NCBI GenBank assembly: GCA_002315825.1
Contig: DCIC01000116.1
Location: 57,175-77,370, forward strand
Direction: 5' to 3'
Origin: Bacteroidales bacterium UBA1736
Lineage (GTDB): Bacteria; Bacteroidota; Bacteroidia; Bacteroidales; UBA932
DNA: 20,196 nucleotides
Shown here: positions 1 through 8,220 of the stretch, piece after piece
Layout of the letters: each line of letters starts with the position of its first letter
Numbering within the stretch: position 1 is the first letter of the stretch
Made by a program: the position numbers and the translations under genes
The notes under the pieces: model-generated
The model's database searches: none
What the model saw: the letters and a program-made list of their open reading frames with translations, nothing else
Told to the model about the DNA's origin: nothing

Positions 1-40
1 CGATGGCGCTTATCAATTCTCCGGCAGAAGAATCTGACGA

Positions 41-1435
41 CTAGAATCCTGAAATATCAATAGCACTGATTCCCGACAGGGTTGAGAACAGAATACCTTT
101 CGCATCCTGGAAGGTAACAATCTCTGTGTGAGTTTGTTTCCCGTCGGAATATGTGTGTGTCATCCCGTCCTTGGAGAACTTGGTGCTTTTCCCGTCGCCC
201 CAATCCACAGTACCTGAGATTGTATCAGCCGTAATCTTCGGAAGGAAACCTTTCTTCCTTGAATGAGTGAAAGACAGCGTCTGGTCAACTTTACCCTGAA
301 TGACTGTCAATGTCTCACAAATATCCGTACCCTTGGCTCTGAACTCAATCTTCGCAGTCCTTTGCCCAATTGTTGAGGCCGTCACGCGGAATTTATGATG
401 GTATGTCTCAAGGGCCTTTGTCTCAACTATCTCGGACACCCAATCAGATCCTTCGACAATAGTAAGCATATACTCCAGGTTTGCTTTCAGTTCAACCTCG
501 ATATCCCCACCCGAAACAGGAACTTCCACTATCTTTTTTGTGAGGATAATGCCGTAATTTTCACACTGATGTACCTTGACTGTATCCGCAAGGCCTGAAG
601 TCTGGGCCACAAAGATTATCTCTCCATCCCTGTCCGCATATGTATCATTTGCCATAATCGTGAAACTCTTCTTATAAGTTTCTATTCCTTTGGTATCGGC
701 ATTGGCAATAATCCACTTTGAATAGGCCTCGGGGACAGTGACTGAGCATCCTACATTTGAGTTAAGCTCGACCGTCACTTCCGCCTTATCGGCAGGGAGA
801 TCCAGATATTTGTCGGAAACGATAATGAAACTGTCATTCTGAGCCTGCTTTACAACAATTTCCTCTGAGAGACCGCTGGCCCTGATAATAATCTTCCCCT
901 CACGTGCATCAAAAGTATCATTGGCTGCAATCGAAAATCTCTCAGTATAATCCTTCATTCCCTTTGTCCCAAGAGATTGGATCCACTTGACCTCAGAAGG
1001 AATTTCTACAGTGTAGTCAATGTTGGAACTCAACCTGACCTCGATTTCCTGCGCCTTGTCGTCAAGTTCAAATAAAGACGAACCTATCACGAGTGAATTC
1101 TTCTGAACCTGATTGATTGTCACTGTCTGGGATAAGTTGGCGCTGGAGAATGTAACTGACGCTGTTCTTCCGTCGGTCTGGCTATTCTCATCCACAGAAA
1201 TCTGAATCTGAGCGGAGCCTGCCACGCCTGATGTCGGAGATACGTGCACCCAGGCCGCATTGCTGGAAACCATCCAATCATTATTGGCTTTGAGAGAAAC
1301 GCTAACCGTCGAAGCACTGGAAGTGGCGACATCGACTGTCGAAGGTGTAACTGTCAAAGACGGAGCCTCTTCCTTTTTGCAGGAAGCAAAAAGAGTAAAG
1401 GCCAGCATCAAACTAATTCTGAATATATTTTTCAT
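41..1435 (-). CDS. BACON-repeat surface lipoprotein with PKD-like C-terminus
   Basis: The 464-residue product begins with a lipoprotein signal peptide (lipobox LFASC, Cys19), so it should be an envelope or surface lipoprotein. Residues about 27-109 form a canonical BACON domain (AAWVHVSP, then VTINQ). Three further BACON-like repeats follow at about 113-197, 201-290 and 294-380. They share a conserved Trp and a TKG/TKA-x-x-x-Y turn, and repeats 2 and 3 both contain an ANDT motif. The last 80 residues carry VDWGDG and HTYSDG, which resembles a PKD-type fold. BACON domains are known from Bacteroidetes surface proteins and are thought to bind glycans or mucin. No catalytic domain is visible. The gene lies 11 bases after the C10 protease gene and has no promoter of its own, so the two are probably co-expressed. 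The protein may anchor, target or restrain the protease, but this is inference. The family call is confident and the function is not. Confidence 0.85.
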   Translation of the reverse strand: MKNIFRISLMLAFTLFASCKKEEAPSLTVTPSTVDVATSSASTVSVSLKANNDWMVSSNAAWVHVSPTSGVAGSAQIQISVDENSQTDGRTASVTFSSANLSQTVTINQVQKNSLVIGSSLFELDDKAQEIEVRLSSNIDYTVEIPSEVKWIQSLGTKGMKDYTERFSIAANDTFDAREGKIIIRASGLSEEIVVKQAQNDSFIIVSDKYLDLPADKAEVTVELNSNVGCSVTVPEAYSKWIIANADTKGIETYKKSFTIMANDTYADRDGEIIFVAQTSGLADTVKVHQCENYGIILTKKIVEVPVSGGDIEVELKANLEYMLTIVEGSDWVSEIVETKALETYHHKFRVTASTIGQRTAKIEFRAKGTDICETLTVIQGKVDQTLSFTHSRKKGFLPKITADTISGTVDWGDGKSTKFSKDGMTHTYSDGKQTHTEIVTFQDAKGILFSTLSGISAIDISGF

Positions 1436-1446
1436 CTCTTTTCCTC

Positions 1447-3183
1447 CTATAGTTTCACTGCTACAGATGACTTGTAGCCTTCCACAACAATCTCAATTAT
1501 ATAATCTCCCGAAGAGACAACCGACTTGTCGATAGTCATTTTCTTGCCACTGACAGTAACACCTGTGCTGACCGTCTGGCCAGACTCGGTGACAAGCTGC
1601 AATGAGGGAGACGCAAACTCCGACACCTCTACAGTCACAAGATTTGAAGTCTTGTCATATCCGAAGGAAGTATAGGATAAAATCGGGAAATCAAGACAGT
1701 ATGAAGCCGCGCCACCAATTTCATCATCAAAGGGCAGAGGTATGGCATCCATTTCCTCTGCTGCAGCGTCAGTAAGATATACAGGAGAGATATAATCCCC
1801 CTTAGAAATGGCAAGATTGATCTTACATTCATTATAATCCATTGTAGGATAATATGATGAGAAATTACCCTCTATCGCATACCATTGAGAAACCACCTCA
1901 AGCAACTTCCCTTCGGCATTGTGGTGACCGATAGAAATATACACCATACCTTCTCGCTGTGTCCCATGAACATTTGTCAATACCGCATTGAATGATTCGC
2001 CCTTTCGGATCAGCTCCTTTGATACAGTAATGCCTTGATAACTGGCAGAAATACCCGGATCTTCCCCGCCCCTGTCCTTGAACATATTGAACACGGCGCC
2101 GTTGGAATAGGTGAATCCCCCCATAGAAGTCAGGGAAAAATAGCCATTGTCTTTGCCGCTCCACCCCCAATTGACATACAAGTAGTCTGACTTGTCATAT
2201 CCTGCAACGACGAAGGCGTGTCCGCCTGAACCGGACTGCCCGGAATAAACAAAGGGACCGACATTATCAATCTCACTCTTGACCTTTTTCAGCCACTCCT
2301 CCTCAGAAAACAAATGCCTGTCAAGATATACTATGCTGTTGTCATATCCCATATACTTGGCAAGACCGGGAGCGGCATACTGGGTCATTGTGCCGGAGCC
2401 CGTAGCGGAATAAATCATTTTTGTCATAACCCCAAGATCAAACATCAATTGCGCTACTTGCTTGGCTTGCTGTTCCGAATATGACCCTGATTTATACTCC
2501 ATCAACATATTGTTCCAGTCATAAGCGCCCAGTTCGTGACCCAATTCCCAACGTTTTCCATAGACATCCGAATAATCGGGAAGTTTTCCTTTCCCGGCCT
2601 CCGGCCACTGCCGATGCTTCATTACAATAGCCGTAGAAGTAGCCACACACCCGGTAACACTGTTTTTGTCTCCATCCTTAGGGCACAAATCATTGTAAGG
2701 AGTATTCTGATCCCACAAGGCCGTTTCGTAATACTTTGAAGTACTGCCATACACAGGGATGGTGCCGGATGTGGAAAGATTGTCCCACTCCTTCTGTACT
2801 TTTATACTGGGTTTCTCCCCCGCATCCCTTACTTTAATAATCTCAGAACGAAGACGTCCCATCCAGTCAGACAGGTTCTGGGGCATATTATCTGAAATAA
2901 AGGTTCCGGAATACGAATACCCGAGGACGGGTGTAACGGCATCGCAGGCCGAAATAATCACAAAACCACCTCCGTCAGATTGGAAAACATAATACGCCGG
3001 TTCTGATGAAGCTTTAGTCGCTTCCGACTCTCCATCCCAGACAAGTCTAACATTTCCCCCTGCTTTGGTCGAGGACTTTGTCAAGAACTTCTCCGCCAAT
3101 GTTTGAGCCTTGTCCAATGTGACATTGTCAGCAAAAATGCTGATGGGGAACAACAAGGCAATCAGAAAGAATAACTTTCTCAT
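1447..3183 (-). CDS. Secreted C10 family (streptopain/SpeB-like) cysteine protease
   Basis: This 578-residue protein has a Sec signal peptide (residues 1-18, ending ISIFA). A propeptide of the Spi/C10 type follows at about 20-135 (AYYVFQSDGGGFVIISACD, then PVLGYS). The catalytic domain at about 140-370 has the nucleophile Cys179 in TGCVATS, the catalytic His322 in GGHAFVVAGYD, and the NWGWSG motif (338-343) that completes the active site. These are the hallmarks of streptopain, interpain and the Bacteroides Bfp/Btp proteases, which are made as inactive zymogens. A C-terminal extension of about 200 residues looks beta-rich. Its end (SGDYIIEIVVEGYKSSVAVK) resembles a DUF3244 or type IX sorting domain, but I cannot tell which. 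Known relatives are often encoded beside a small lipoprotein inhibitor. Here the partner gene encodes a large BACON lipoprotein instead. Confidence 0.93.
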   Translation of the reverse strand: MRKLFFLIALLFPISIFADNVTLDKAQTLAEKFLTKSSTKAGGNVRLVWDGESEATKASSEPAYYVFQSDGGGFVIISACDAVTPVLGYSYSGTFISDNMPQNLSDWMGRLRSEIIKVRDAGEKPSIKVQKEWDNLSTSGTIPVYGSTSKYYETALWDQNTPYNDLCPKDGDKNSVTGCVATSTAIVMKHRQWPEAGKGKLPDYSDVYGKRWELGHELGAYDWNNMLMEYKSGSYSEQQAKQVAQLMFDLGVMTKMIYSATGSGTMTQYAAPGLAKYMGYDNSIVYLDRHLFSEEEWLKKVKSEIDNVGPFVYSGQSGSGGHAFVVAGYDKSDYLYVNWGWSGKDNGYFSLTSMGGFTYSNGAVFNMFKDRGGEDPGISASYQGITVSKELIRKGESFNAVLTNVHGTQREGMVYISIGHHNAEGKLLEVVSQWYAIEGNFSSYYPTMDYNECKINLAISKGDYISPVYLTDAAAEEMDAIPLPFDDEIGGAASYCLDFPILSYTSFGYDKTSNLVTVEVSEFASPSLQLVTESGQTVSTGVTVSGKKMTIDKSVVSSGDYIIEIVVEGYKSSVAVKL

Positions 3184-3212
3184 ACTCTACACCAAACTAT
3201 TAATGATTCTTA

Positions 3213-3220
3213 CAAATTTA
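3213..3220 (-). promoter_or_regulatory. -7 element for the C10 protease operon
   Basis: The minus strand reads TAAATTTG, which fits the Bacteroidetes -7 consensus TAnnTTTG. It would place transcription start near 3206, about 23 bases before the protease start codon. No TTTG -33 element is seen at the expected spacing. Confidence 0.5.
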
Positions 3221-3221
3221 T

Positions 3222-3229
3222 TATATTTG
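3222..3229 (+). promoter_or_regulatory. -7 element for the aminopeptidase operon
   Basis: TATATTTG matches TAnnTTTG exactly. It lies 20 bases before the ATG at 3249, which implies a very short leader of about 13 bases. It sits one base away from the divergent -7 element on the other strand. A clear -33 TTTG was not found. Confidence 0.6.
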
Positions 3230-3248
3230 TCCAAATAACCGCATAAAA

Positions 3249-4676
3249 ATGTTTGAGAAGTCCGTATATTCATCAAGACGCCGCTCACTTATCGACAAAA
3301 TGAAAGGAGAGACAGGCATTATTCTTTTTATTGGTAACGTCGAAGCTCCGGCACAGTACAAAGACAATTGCTATAAATTCCGACAGGACAGTTCCTGGTT
3401 GTACTTCTTCGGAATAGACGAGCCCCTCTTTGCCGCAACCATCGATCTGGACAGTTCTGATGTCACTCTTTATGGTGATGATTTCACTCTGAATGATATA
3501 ATCTGGATGGGTCCTCAACCCAGCGTAGCAGCAAGAGCAGCGGAAGTCGGCATCAGTAAGACTGCCTCATCCAAGGAGCTGGACAAAGTCATCAGCAATG
3601 CAATAAGCGCAGGGCGCAAGATTCATTTCCTCCCCGCTACCCGTTATGCAACGATGTTACGCCTGTCCTCATTGCTCTCAATCCCCGCCTCCGAAACTGT
3701 CTCAGTCGGTAAAAGCGGATGCCCCCTGGCATCACAGGCTCTCGTCAAGGCAGTCATTTCAATGAGACTTGTCAAAGAAGACTGCGAGATAGAGCAGATG
3801 GAGCAAGCTTGCGACCTGGGATTTGAAATGCATACTGCCGCAAGAAGAGGCATCAAGCCGGGAGTAATCGAACAGCAGATTGTCGGAGATATGGAGGCCG
3901 TCACCCTCTCCAAGGGATGGGGAGCATCATTCGCCACCATCCTGACTCAGCACGGTGAAATCTTCCACAATCACTCTCACCAATGTTTGGTCGAGCCGGG
4001 AAAGCTGATGGTTGTGGACGCAGGCGCAGAGTCCAACTCCCACTATGCATCGGATTTCACCAGAACATACCCGACAGCAGGAAAGTTTACCCGCATGCAG
4101 AAAGATATATATCAGACCGTATATGAATGTAACGAGCTGGCATTTTCTCTTACAAAACCCGGAACAACTTATCGGGATGTTCACATTGCCACTGCAGTTC
4201 ATATGCTTGAAAATCTTAAAGACCTTGGTCTTGTAAGCGGCAATCCGACCGAAATGGCCGCAGATGGGATTGCAGGTCTGTTTATGCCTCACGGATTGGG
4301 TCACAATATTGGACTGGATGTCCACGATATGGAAGATTACGGTGAGAATCTCGTCGGCTATGACCCGGACCAGAAACGTTCCACCCAGCTTGGTCTTGCC
4401 AGCCTCAGAATGGCCCGCAAATTAGTCCCCGGCAACGTTGTGACAGATGAGCCCGGCATATACTTCATCCCTGATCTTATCGAGCAGTGGAAGAAAGATG
4501 GTACCGACAGAGGCTGCATCAACTACGCCAAAGTCGAAAACTACTATTCTTTCGGAGGCATCAGACTTGAGGATGATGTGCTGATTACCAATGACGGAGC
4601 CAGACGTTTGGGAAAAGAAAGACTTCCTGTCGCCCCCGATGAGATTGAGCAAATAATGTCTATTGAGAACAGCTAG
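3249..4676 (+). CDS. pepP: Xaa-Pro aminopeptidase (aminopeptidase P, M24B family)
   Basis: The 475-residue protein removes N-terminal residues that precede proline. It has an AMP_N domain at about 1-150 and a pita-bread M24 catalytic domain at about 180-460. The dinuclear metal ligands are visible: Asp257 (VVDAG), Asp269 (SDFTRT), His352 (HGLGHNIGLDVHD), Glu401 (DEPGIYF) and Glu441 (GIRLEDDV). They match Asp260, Asp271, His354, Glu383 and Glu406 of E. coli PepP in order. No signal peptide is present, so the enzyme is cytoplasmic. The length is usual for the family in Bacteroidetes. It opens a tight run with fabG (4-base gap) and comF. It is transcribed divergently from the secreted protease, which may only reflect shared promoter space. 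Confidence 0.93.
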   Translation: MFEKSVYSSRRRSLIDKMKGETGIILFIGNVEAPAQYKDNCYKFRQDSSWLYFFGIDEPLFAATIDLDSSDVTLYGDDFTLNDIIWMGPQPSVAARAAEVGISKTASSKELDKVISNAISAGRKIHFLPATRYATMLRLSSLLSIPASETVSVGKSGCPLASQALVKAVISMRLVKEDCEIEQMEQACDLGFEMHTAARRGIKPGVIEQQIVGDMEAVTLSKGWGASFATILTQHGEIFHNHSHQCLVEPGKLMVVDAGAESNSHYASDFTRTYPTAGKFTRMQKDIYQTVYECNELAFSLTKPGTTYRDVHIATAVHMLENLKDLGLVSGNPTEMAADGIAGLFMPHGLGHNIGLDVHDMEDYGENLVGYDPDQKRSTQLGLASLRMARKLVPGNVVTDEPGIYFIPDLIEQWKKDGTDRGCINYAKVENYYSFGGIRLEDDVLITNDGARRLGKERLPVAPDEIEQIMSIENS

Positions 4677-4680
4677 TGCT

Positions 4681-5427
4681 ATGGGATTGTTGGAAGGTAA
4701 AGTTGCCCTGATTACGGGTGCGGCAAAAGGTATTGGGAAAGCAATTGCACTGAAATTCGCGGAAGAAGGAGCTGATATTGCATTTACTGATCTTGTCATC
4801 AATGACATTGCACTTCAAACTCTTGAGCAGATCAGGAGTTTCGGGCACAAAGCGGAAGCCTATGCTTCAAATGCAGCAGATTTCCCCCAAACTCACCAGA
4901 CCGTTGAACAGATTCACAAGGAATTCGGGAAAATCGACATTCTGGTCAATAACGCAGGCATCACAAAAGACGCCCTGATGCTCAGAATGGGAGAGGATCA
5001 GTGGGATGCAGTCATCACCGTCAATCTCAAATCAGCGTTCAACTTCATCCACGCGATTACTCCCATTATGGCGCGTCAAAGAGCGGGAAGCATAATCAAT
5101 ATGTCTTCCGTAGTCGGAGAATGCGGCAATGCCGGTCAGTGTAATTACTCCGCATCAAAAGCCGGTCTTATCGGTCTCACAAAATCAATTGCAAAGGAGA
5201 TGGGAGCACGAGGAATCAGAGCAAATGCCATTGCTCCCGGATTTATCATCTCGGATATGACAGAAGCCTTGCCTCAGGAGGTCAGAGAAGCTTGGGTGAA
5301 GACCATACCCCTCAAGAGAGGAGGGACAGTGGAAGAAGTTGCAAAAGTGGCGCTTTTCCTCGGAAGTGATTTATCCTCCTATGTCAGCGGCCAAGTAATC
5401 AGCTGCTGCGGTGCTATGAATTGCTGA
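4681..5427 (+). CDS. fabG: 3-oxoacyl-[acyl-carrier-protein] reductase (short-chain dehydrogenase)
   Basis: The 248-residue protein is a short-chain dehydrogenase that most resembles FabG, the NADPH-dependent reductase of fatty-acid elongation. It has the cofactor motif TGAAKGIG (12-19), NNAG (90-93), Asn115, and the catalytic Ser143, Tyr156 and Lys160 (YSASKAG). The Ser-Tyr spacing of 13 equals that of E. coli FabG. NAGITKDALMLRM and GIRANAIAPGFI are typical of FabG rather than of other reductases. A TTG at 4663 would add six residues and overlap the previous gene. The ATG at 4681 gives the standard MGLLEGKVALITG start and is preferred. The C-terminus is cysteine-rich (SCCGAMNC). It has no promoter of its own and overlaps comF by one base. 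Other short-chain dehydrogenase roles cannot be excluded. Confidence 0.88.
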   Translation: MGLLEGKVALITGAAKGIGKAIALKFAEEGADIAFTDLVINDIALQTLEQIRSFGHKAEAYASNAADFPQTHQTVEQIHKEFGKIDILVNNAGITKDALMLRMGEDQWDAVITVNLKSAFNFIHAITPIMARQRAGSIINMSSVVGECGNAGQCNYSASKAGLIGLTKSIAKEMGARGIRANAIAPGFIISDMTEALPQEVREAWVKTIPLKRGGTVEEVAKVALFLGSDLSSYVSGQVISCCGAMNC

Positions 5428-6125
5428 TGAATCCATTCAAAGCCATCATCAATCTGTTCCTCCCCAATAGATGTATAATCTGTGGGGAAAGGTTGAGTGT
5501 CAGCTCTGAGTACATTTGTTGTCTGCCCTGCACTGTTGATTTCCCTAAGACCAAGTTTTGGGCGGAAGACAACAAGATGACCTCCGCATTCAGAGAATTG
5601 ACCGGAGACGACAGATGTTTCGCGACCAGTCTCTTCTACTATAAAGAGGACTCACCATTCCGGGCCATCACCCACTCCTTGAAATATGAATATGGACTCA
5701 AAACAGGACGGTACTATTCCGAGCTCCTGGCTCAAGAGATCCTCCACGACTGGGTATTTCAGGATCTTGACCTTATTATTCCTGTCCCCATCCACGCGTT
5801 TCGACGTTTCACAAGGGGATACAACCAGTCAGAGGTGATAGCAAAGACCCTGGGGTCTGAACTTGAAGTAAAAACGGATAACAGAGTAATAAAACGTTCC
5901 CGCTATACAAAGACGCAGACAAAGTTGTCCGGCTCCGACAAGCAATCAAATGTAAGCGGAGCTTTCAAAGCGTTGAAAAAAGTTGACGCCAAGCACATTC
6001 TTCTTGTCGATGATGTCTACACTTCCGGATCGACTCTGGCGGAATGCTACAAAGTACTAAGGGAATGTACTGATACCGATACAAAAATTTCTATTGCCAC
6101 ACTAGCTTTTGTGGATAAATTGTAA
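5427..6125 (+). CDS. comF: ComF-family phosphoribosyltransferase-like protein
   Basis: The 232-residue protein has an N-terminal zinc ribbon (CIIC at 16-19 and CLPC at 32-35) and a C-terminal phosphoribosyltransferase fold. That fold includes RRFTRGYNQSE (126-136) and the PRPP-binding loop LLVDDVYTSGST (192-203). This is the ComF/GntX architecture. Relatives take part in uptake or processing of transforming DNA in naturally competent bacteria, but many Bacteroidetes carry the gene with unknown role. I chose the ATG at 5427, which overlaps the fabG stop in TGATG and suggests translational coupling. A TTG two codons upstream is the alternative. No other competence gene is in the window. Confidence 0.88.
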   Translation: MNPFKAIINLFLPNRCIICGERLSVSSEYICCLPCTVDFPKTKFWAEDNKMTSAFRELTGDDRCFATSLFYYKEDSPFRAITHSLKYEYGLKTGRYYSELLAQEILHDWVFQDLDLIIPVPIHAFRRFTRGYNQSEVIAKTLGSELEVKTDNRVIKRSRYTKTQTKLSGSDKQSNVSGAFKALKKVDAKHILLVDDVYTSGSTLAECYKVLRECTDTDTKISIATLAFVDKL

Positions 6126-6140
6126 AAATAACTATATTTG
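6108..6140 (+). promoter_or_regulatory. Bacteroidetes-type promoter for tatAC
   Basis: A TTTG at 6108-6111 and a TATATTTG at 6133-6140, separated by 21 bases, fit the -33/-7 pattern TTTG...TAnnTTTG. The upstream half lies in the end of comF. Transcription would start about 25 bases before the tatA ATG at 6171. Confidence 0.65.
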
Positions 6141-6170
6141 TCATCCCAAGAATTAATTAACATTTAGCAT

Positions 6171-6386
6171 ATGACACAGCTTTTATTCCTTCAGAACCTC
6201 GGAGCAGGTGAAATCATCATTATCTCTCTTATCGTATTGCTTCTTTTCGGCGGCAAGAAGATTCCTGAGCTCATGCACGGAATCGGTAAGGGTGTAAAGA
6301 GTTTCAAAACAGGCCTCAATGAGGTGGAGAAAGAGATTGACAACATCGGTGAGATCGATGTAAAAAAGGATGAAGAAAAGAAATAA
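6171..6386 (+). CDS. tatA: Sec-independent translocase subunit TatA
   Basis: This 71-residue protein forms the pore component of the twin-arginine translocase, which exports folded proteins. It has one N-terminal membrane helix (about residues 10-26), the hinge motif FGGKKIPEL (26-34), then an amphipathic helix (MHGIGKGVKSFKTGL) and a charged tail. This is the family's standard layout and length. Its stop codon overlaps the tatC start in TAATG. No TatB is present in the window. Two-component TatAC systems are common in bacteria outside Proteobacteria and in Bacteroidetes. Confidence 0.95.
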   Translation: MTQLLFLQNLGAGEIIIISLIVLLLFGGKKIPELMHGIGKGVKSFKTGLNEVEKEIDNIGEIDVKKDEEKK

Positions 6387-7204
6387 TGGCAGAAAGCAGC
6401 AATAATGATGAGATGACATTCTGGGATCATCTTGAAGCTCTCAGATGGACTCTTTTTCATGTACTAATAGCTCTGGTGATTGTTCTCGTCGGAGTCTTTA
6501 TCGCGCTTCCGCATATTTTCGACTCTTTTGTCTTAGGTCCCACCACTGCTGACTTCTTTGTTTATCGTTGGTTTGCCTCACTCGGTGGGGGCGGAGGTGG
6601 AGGCCAATTGATGCCCGATTTCAGTGGAGATGACTTTCACGTTGATATCATAAACATCAACGTAGCCACTCAGTTCCTGACACATATCACCACGTCTTTC
6701 TGGTTCTCTCTGGTAATAGTTTTCCCCTATCTCATCTATGAGATTTGGGTGTTTATACGCCCGGCTCTTTACAAAAATGAGCAAAAGGGCGTCAAGAGAG
6801 CTTTCTCATTCGGTACTATTCTGTTCTTCCTTGGATGTGCCGTCGGATATTGCTTGGTTTTCCCTCTGACATTCAGATTTTTGACCCAATATCAGATTGG
6901 AGAGACCATTACCAATCAGATTTCACTCAACTCATACATTTCCAACTTCACTACAATAGTTTTTGTAATGGGACTTGTATTTGAGATGCCTATGCTCGCA
7001 TGGATTCTTTCTACAATGGGCCTTCTGAAAAAGTCATTCTTGAAAGAATACCGCAAGCACGCTGTGGTAGTGTTGCTGGTACTCGCCGCTCTCATCACCC
7101 CTTCTGGAGATCCCTTCACTCTTTCAATCGTGTTCCTGCCTCTATATCTCCTGTATGAGACATCCATTCTTGTAGTAAGGGACGATACGGCCGAGACAGA
7201 ATAA
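6386..7204 (+). CDS. tatC: Sec-independent translocase subunit TatC
   Basis: The 272-residue membrane protein is the signal-peptide receptor of the Tat translocase. It has six predicted membrane helices. Family signatures are HLEALR near the N-terminus (15-20), FIRPALYKNE (123-132, with Glu132 matching the signal-binding Glu103 of E. coli TatC) and VFEMP (198-202, with Glu200 matching Glu170). The first periplasmic loop is enlarged and contains seven glycines in a row (67-73), which is unusual. The ATG shares its A with the tatA stop. One likely client, the Tat-signal dehydrogenase, is encoded in the convergent operon to the right. Confidence 0.95.
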   Translation: MAESSNNDEMTFWDHLEALRWTLFHVLIALVIVLVGVFIALPHIFDSFVLGPTTADFFVYRWFASLGGGGGGGQLMPDFSGDDFHVDIININVATQFLTHITTSFWFSLVIVFPYLIYEIWVFIRPALYKNEQKGVKRAFSFGTILFFLGCAVGYCLVFPLTFRFLTQYQIGETITNQISLNSYISNFTTIVFVMGLVFEMPMLAWILSTMGLLKKSFLKEYRKHAVVVLLVLAALITPSGDPFTLSIVFLPLYLLYETSILVVRDDTAETE

Positions 7205-7237
7205 TCAGAACTCCAAGTCAAACACAAGCGTATTATA

Positions 7238-7285
7238 CTAATAAGAAACGGCTGATAAATGAATATATCAGCCGTTTCTTATTAG
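7238..7285. terminator. Bidirectional terminator between tatC and the glycoside operon
   Basis: Two perfectly complementary 20-base arms (7238-7257 and 7266-7285, core AAACGGCTGAT / ATCAGCCGTTT) flank an 8-base loop. The hairpin lies between two convergent genes and has A/T-rich outer stems on both sides, so it can serve either strand. A long T-run is missing, as is common in Bacteroidetes. Confidence 0.85.
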
Positions 7286-7317
7286 ATAGGGTCATTCAAC
7301 CCCTTATTTACTCAAGA

Positions 7318-8211
7318 TTACTCTGCAGTTGCGTAGCAAGGCTTAACGAAATCAGCGTTGAGGAGATAATCAGCGCTTTCCTTTATTGACTGGAGAACAT
7401 CCTCGTAAGAATATCTCTCGACCTCAATAACATATGCCTTAGCACCGGCAACGTCCATATTGTTGTAGATAGCGTCAAATCCTACGAAACCGCTTGCACC
7501 GATCTCCTTTGCATCCTTGATGTGGAGAACTTTGAAACGTCCGGGATAGGTCTTGAAGTACTCAACAGGAGCCTGGTGTCCGTAAACTGTCCAGTAAACA
7601 TCCATCTCGAAGAATACATACTGAGGGTCAGTATTCTGAATCATATAGTCATACATAACCTGATCCTCAATTTTCTCAAACTCGAATGAGTGGTTGTGAT
7701 AACCGAACTGGATACCCTCTTCAGCACAAAGCTTACCTATTGCGTTGAAATAGTCGCAGATAACCTGAAGCTGAGCGATTGTCTCGGGCTTGCGGATAGA
7801 AGGAACTACGATTGTAGAGATGCCGGCTGCCTTGTGAGCAGGGATAGCGACTTTCCACCAATCGAGAGCCTCAGAAAAATCACCGCTCTCAAGCTGCTCA
7901 GGAGTAAGTCCGTGGCTTGTGTGAGAAGAGAAAGATCTAAGACCTGCAGCCTCAAGATCAGCCTTATACTGTTCAGGAGCAACACCGTAGAACATACCGT
8001 CATTGTAGCTGGCAGCCTCAACTGATGTGTAACCGAAGTCAGCGATAGCCTTGAGAACAGTTGCCTGATTCTGTGCATAGAGCTCAGGCTTGCCGATAAG
8101 TGAACGCACTGAATAAAGCTGGATGGACATATCCTTTGCCACCTTCTCCTCAGTCTTTGCACAAGACACTGCGAGGATAGCTATTGCAAATACGAAAAAT
8201 AACTTTTTCAT
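7318..8211 (-). CDS. Sugar phosphate isomerase/epimerase-like TIM-barrel lipoprotein
   Basis: The 297-residue protein has a lipoprotein signal (LAVSC, Cys17) and a xylose-isomerase-like TIM barrel. Likely metal or acid-base residues are His172 and His174 (YHNHSFEF), Glu202 and Asp204 (FEMDVYW), His230 and Asp233 (LHIKDA), and Glu263/Glu265 (VIEVE). It is third in an operon, 9 bases after the DUF1080 gene. In Bacteroides thetaiotaomicron, homologues of this family sit with DUF1080 and Gfo/Idh proteins in a pathway where a 3-keto-glycoside loses its aglycone by elimination and the product is hydrated. By that analogy this protein is the lyase or the hydratase. The lipoprotein signal makes a cytoplasmic sugar-phosphate isomerase role unlikely. 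Fold and context are firm, while the exact step is inferred. Confidence 0.85.
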   Translation of the reverse strand: MKKLFFVFAIAILAVSCAKTEEKVAKDMSIQLYSVRSLIGKPELYAQNQATVLKAIADFGYTSVEAASYNDGMFYGVAPEQYKADLEAAGLRSFSSHTSHGLTPEQLESGDFSEALDWWKVAIPAHKAAGISTIVVPSIRKPETIAQLQVICDYFNAIGKLCAEEGIQFGYHNHSFEFEKIEDQVMYDYMIQNTDPQYVFFEMDVYWTVYGHQAPVEYFKTYPGRFKVLHIKDAKEIGASGFVGFDAIYNNMDVAGAKAYVIEVERYSYEDVLQSIKESADYLLNADFVKPCYATAE

Positions 8212-8220
8212 AATATTGAA

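Noticed and set aside
1..40. Short TTCT/AGAA inverted repeat after the BACON gene as a terminator
   Set aside because: The stem is only four bases with no T-run. Chance is a sufficient explanation.
3927..4325. A 132-codon open frame on the minus strand inside the aminopeptidase gene
   Set aside because: It lies wholly within a gene with intact catalytic motifs, and its translation shows no recognisable domain.
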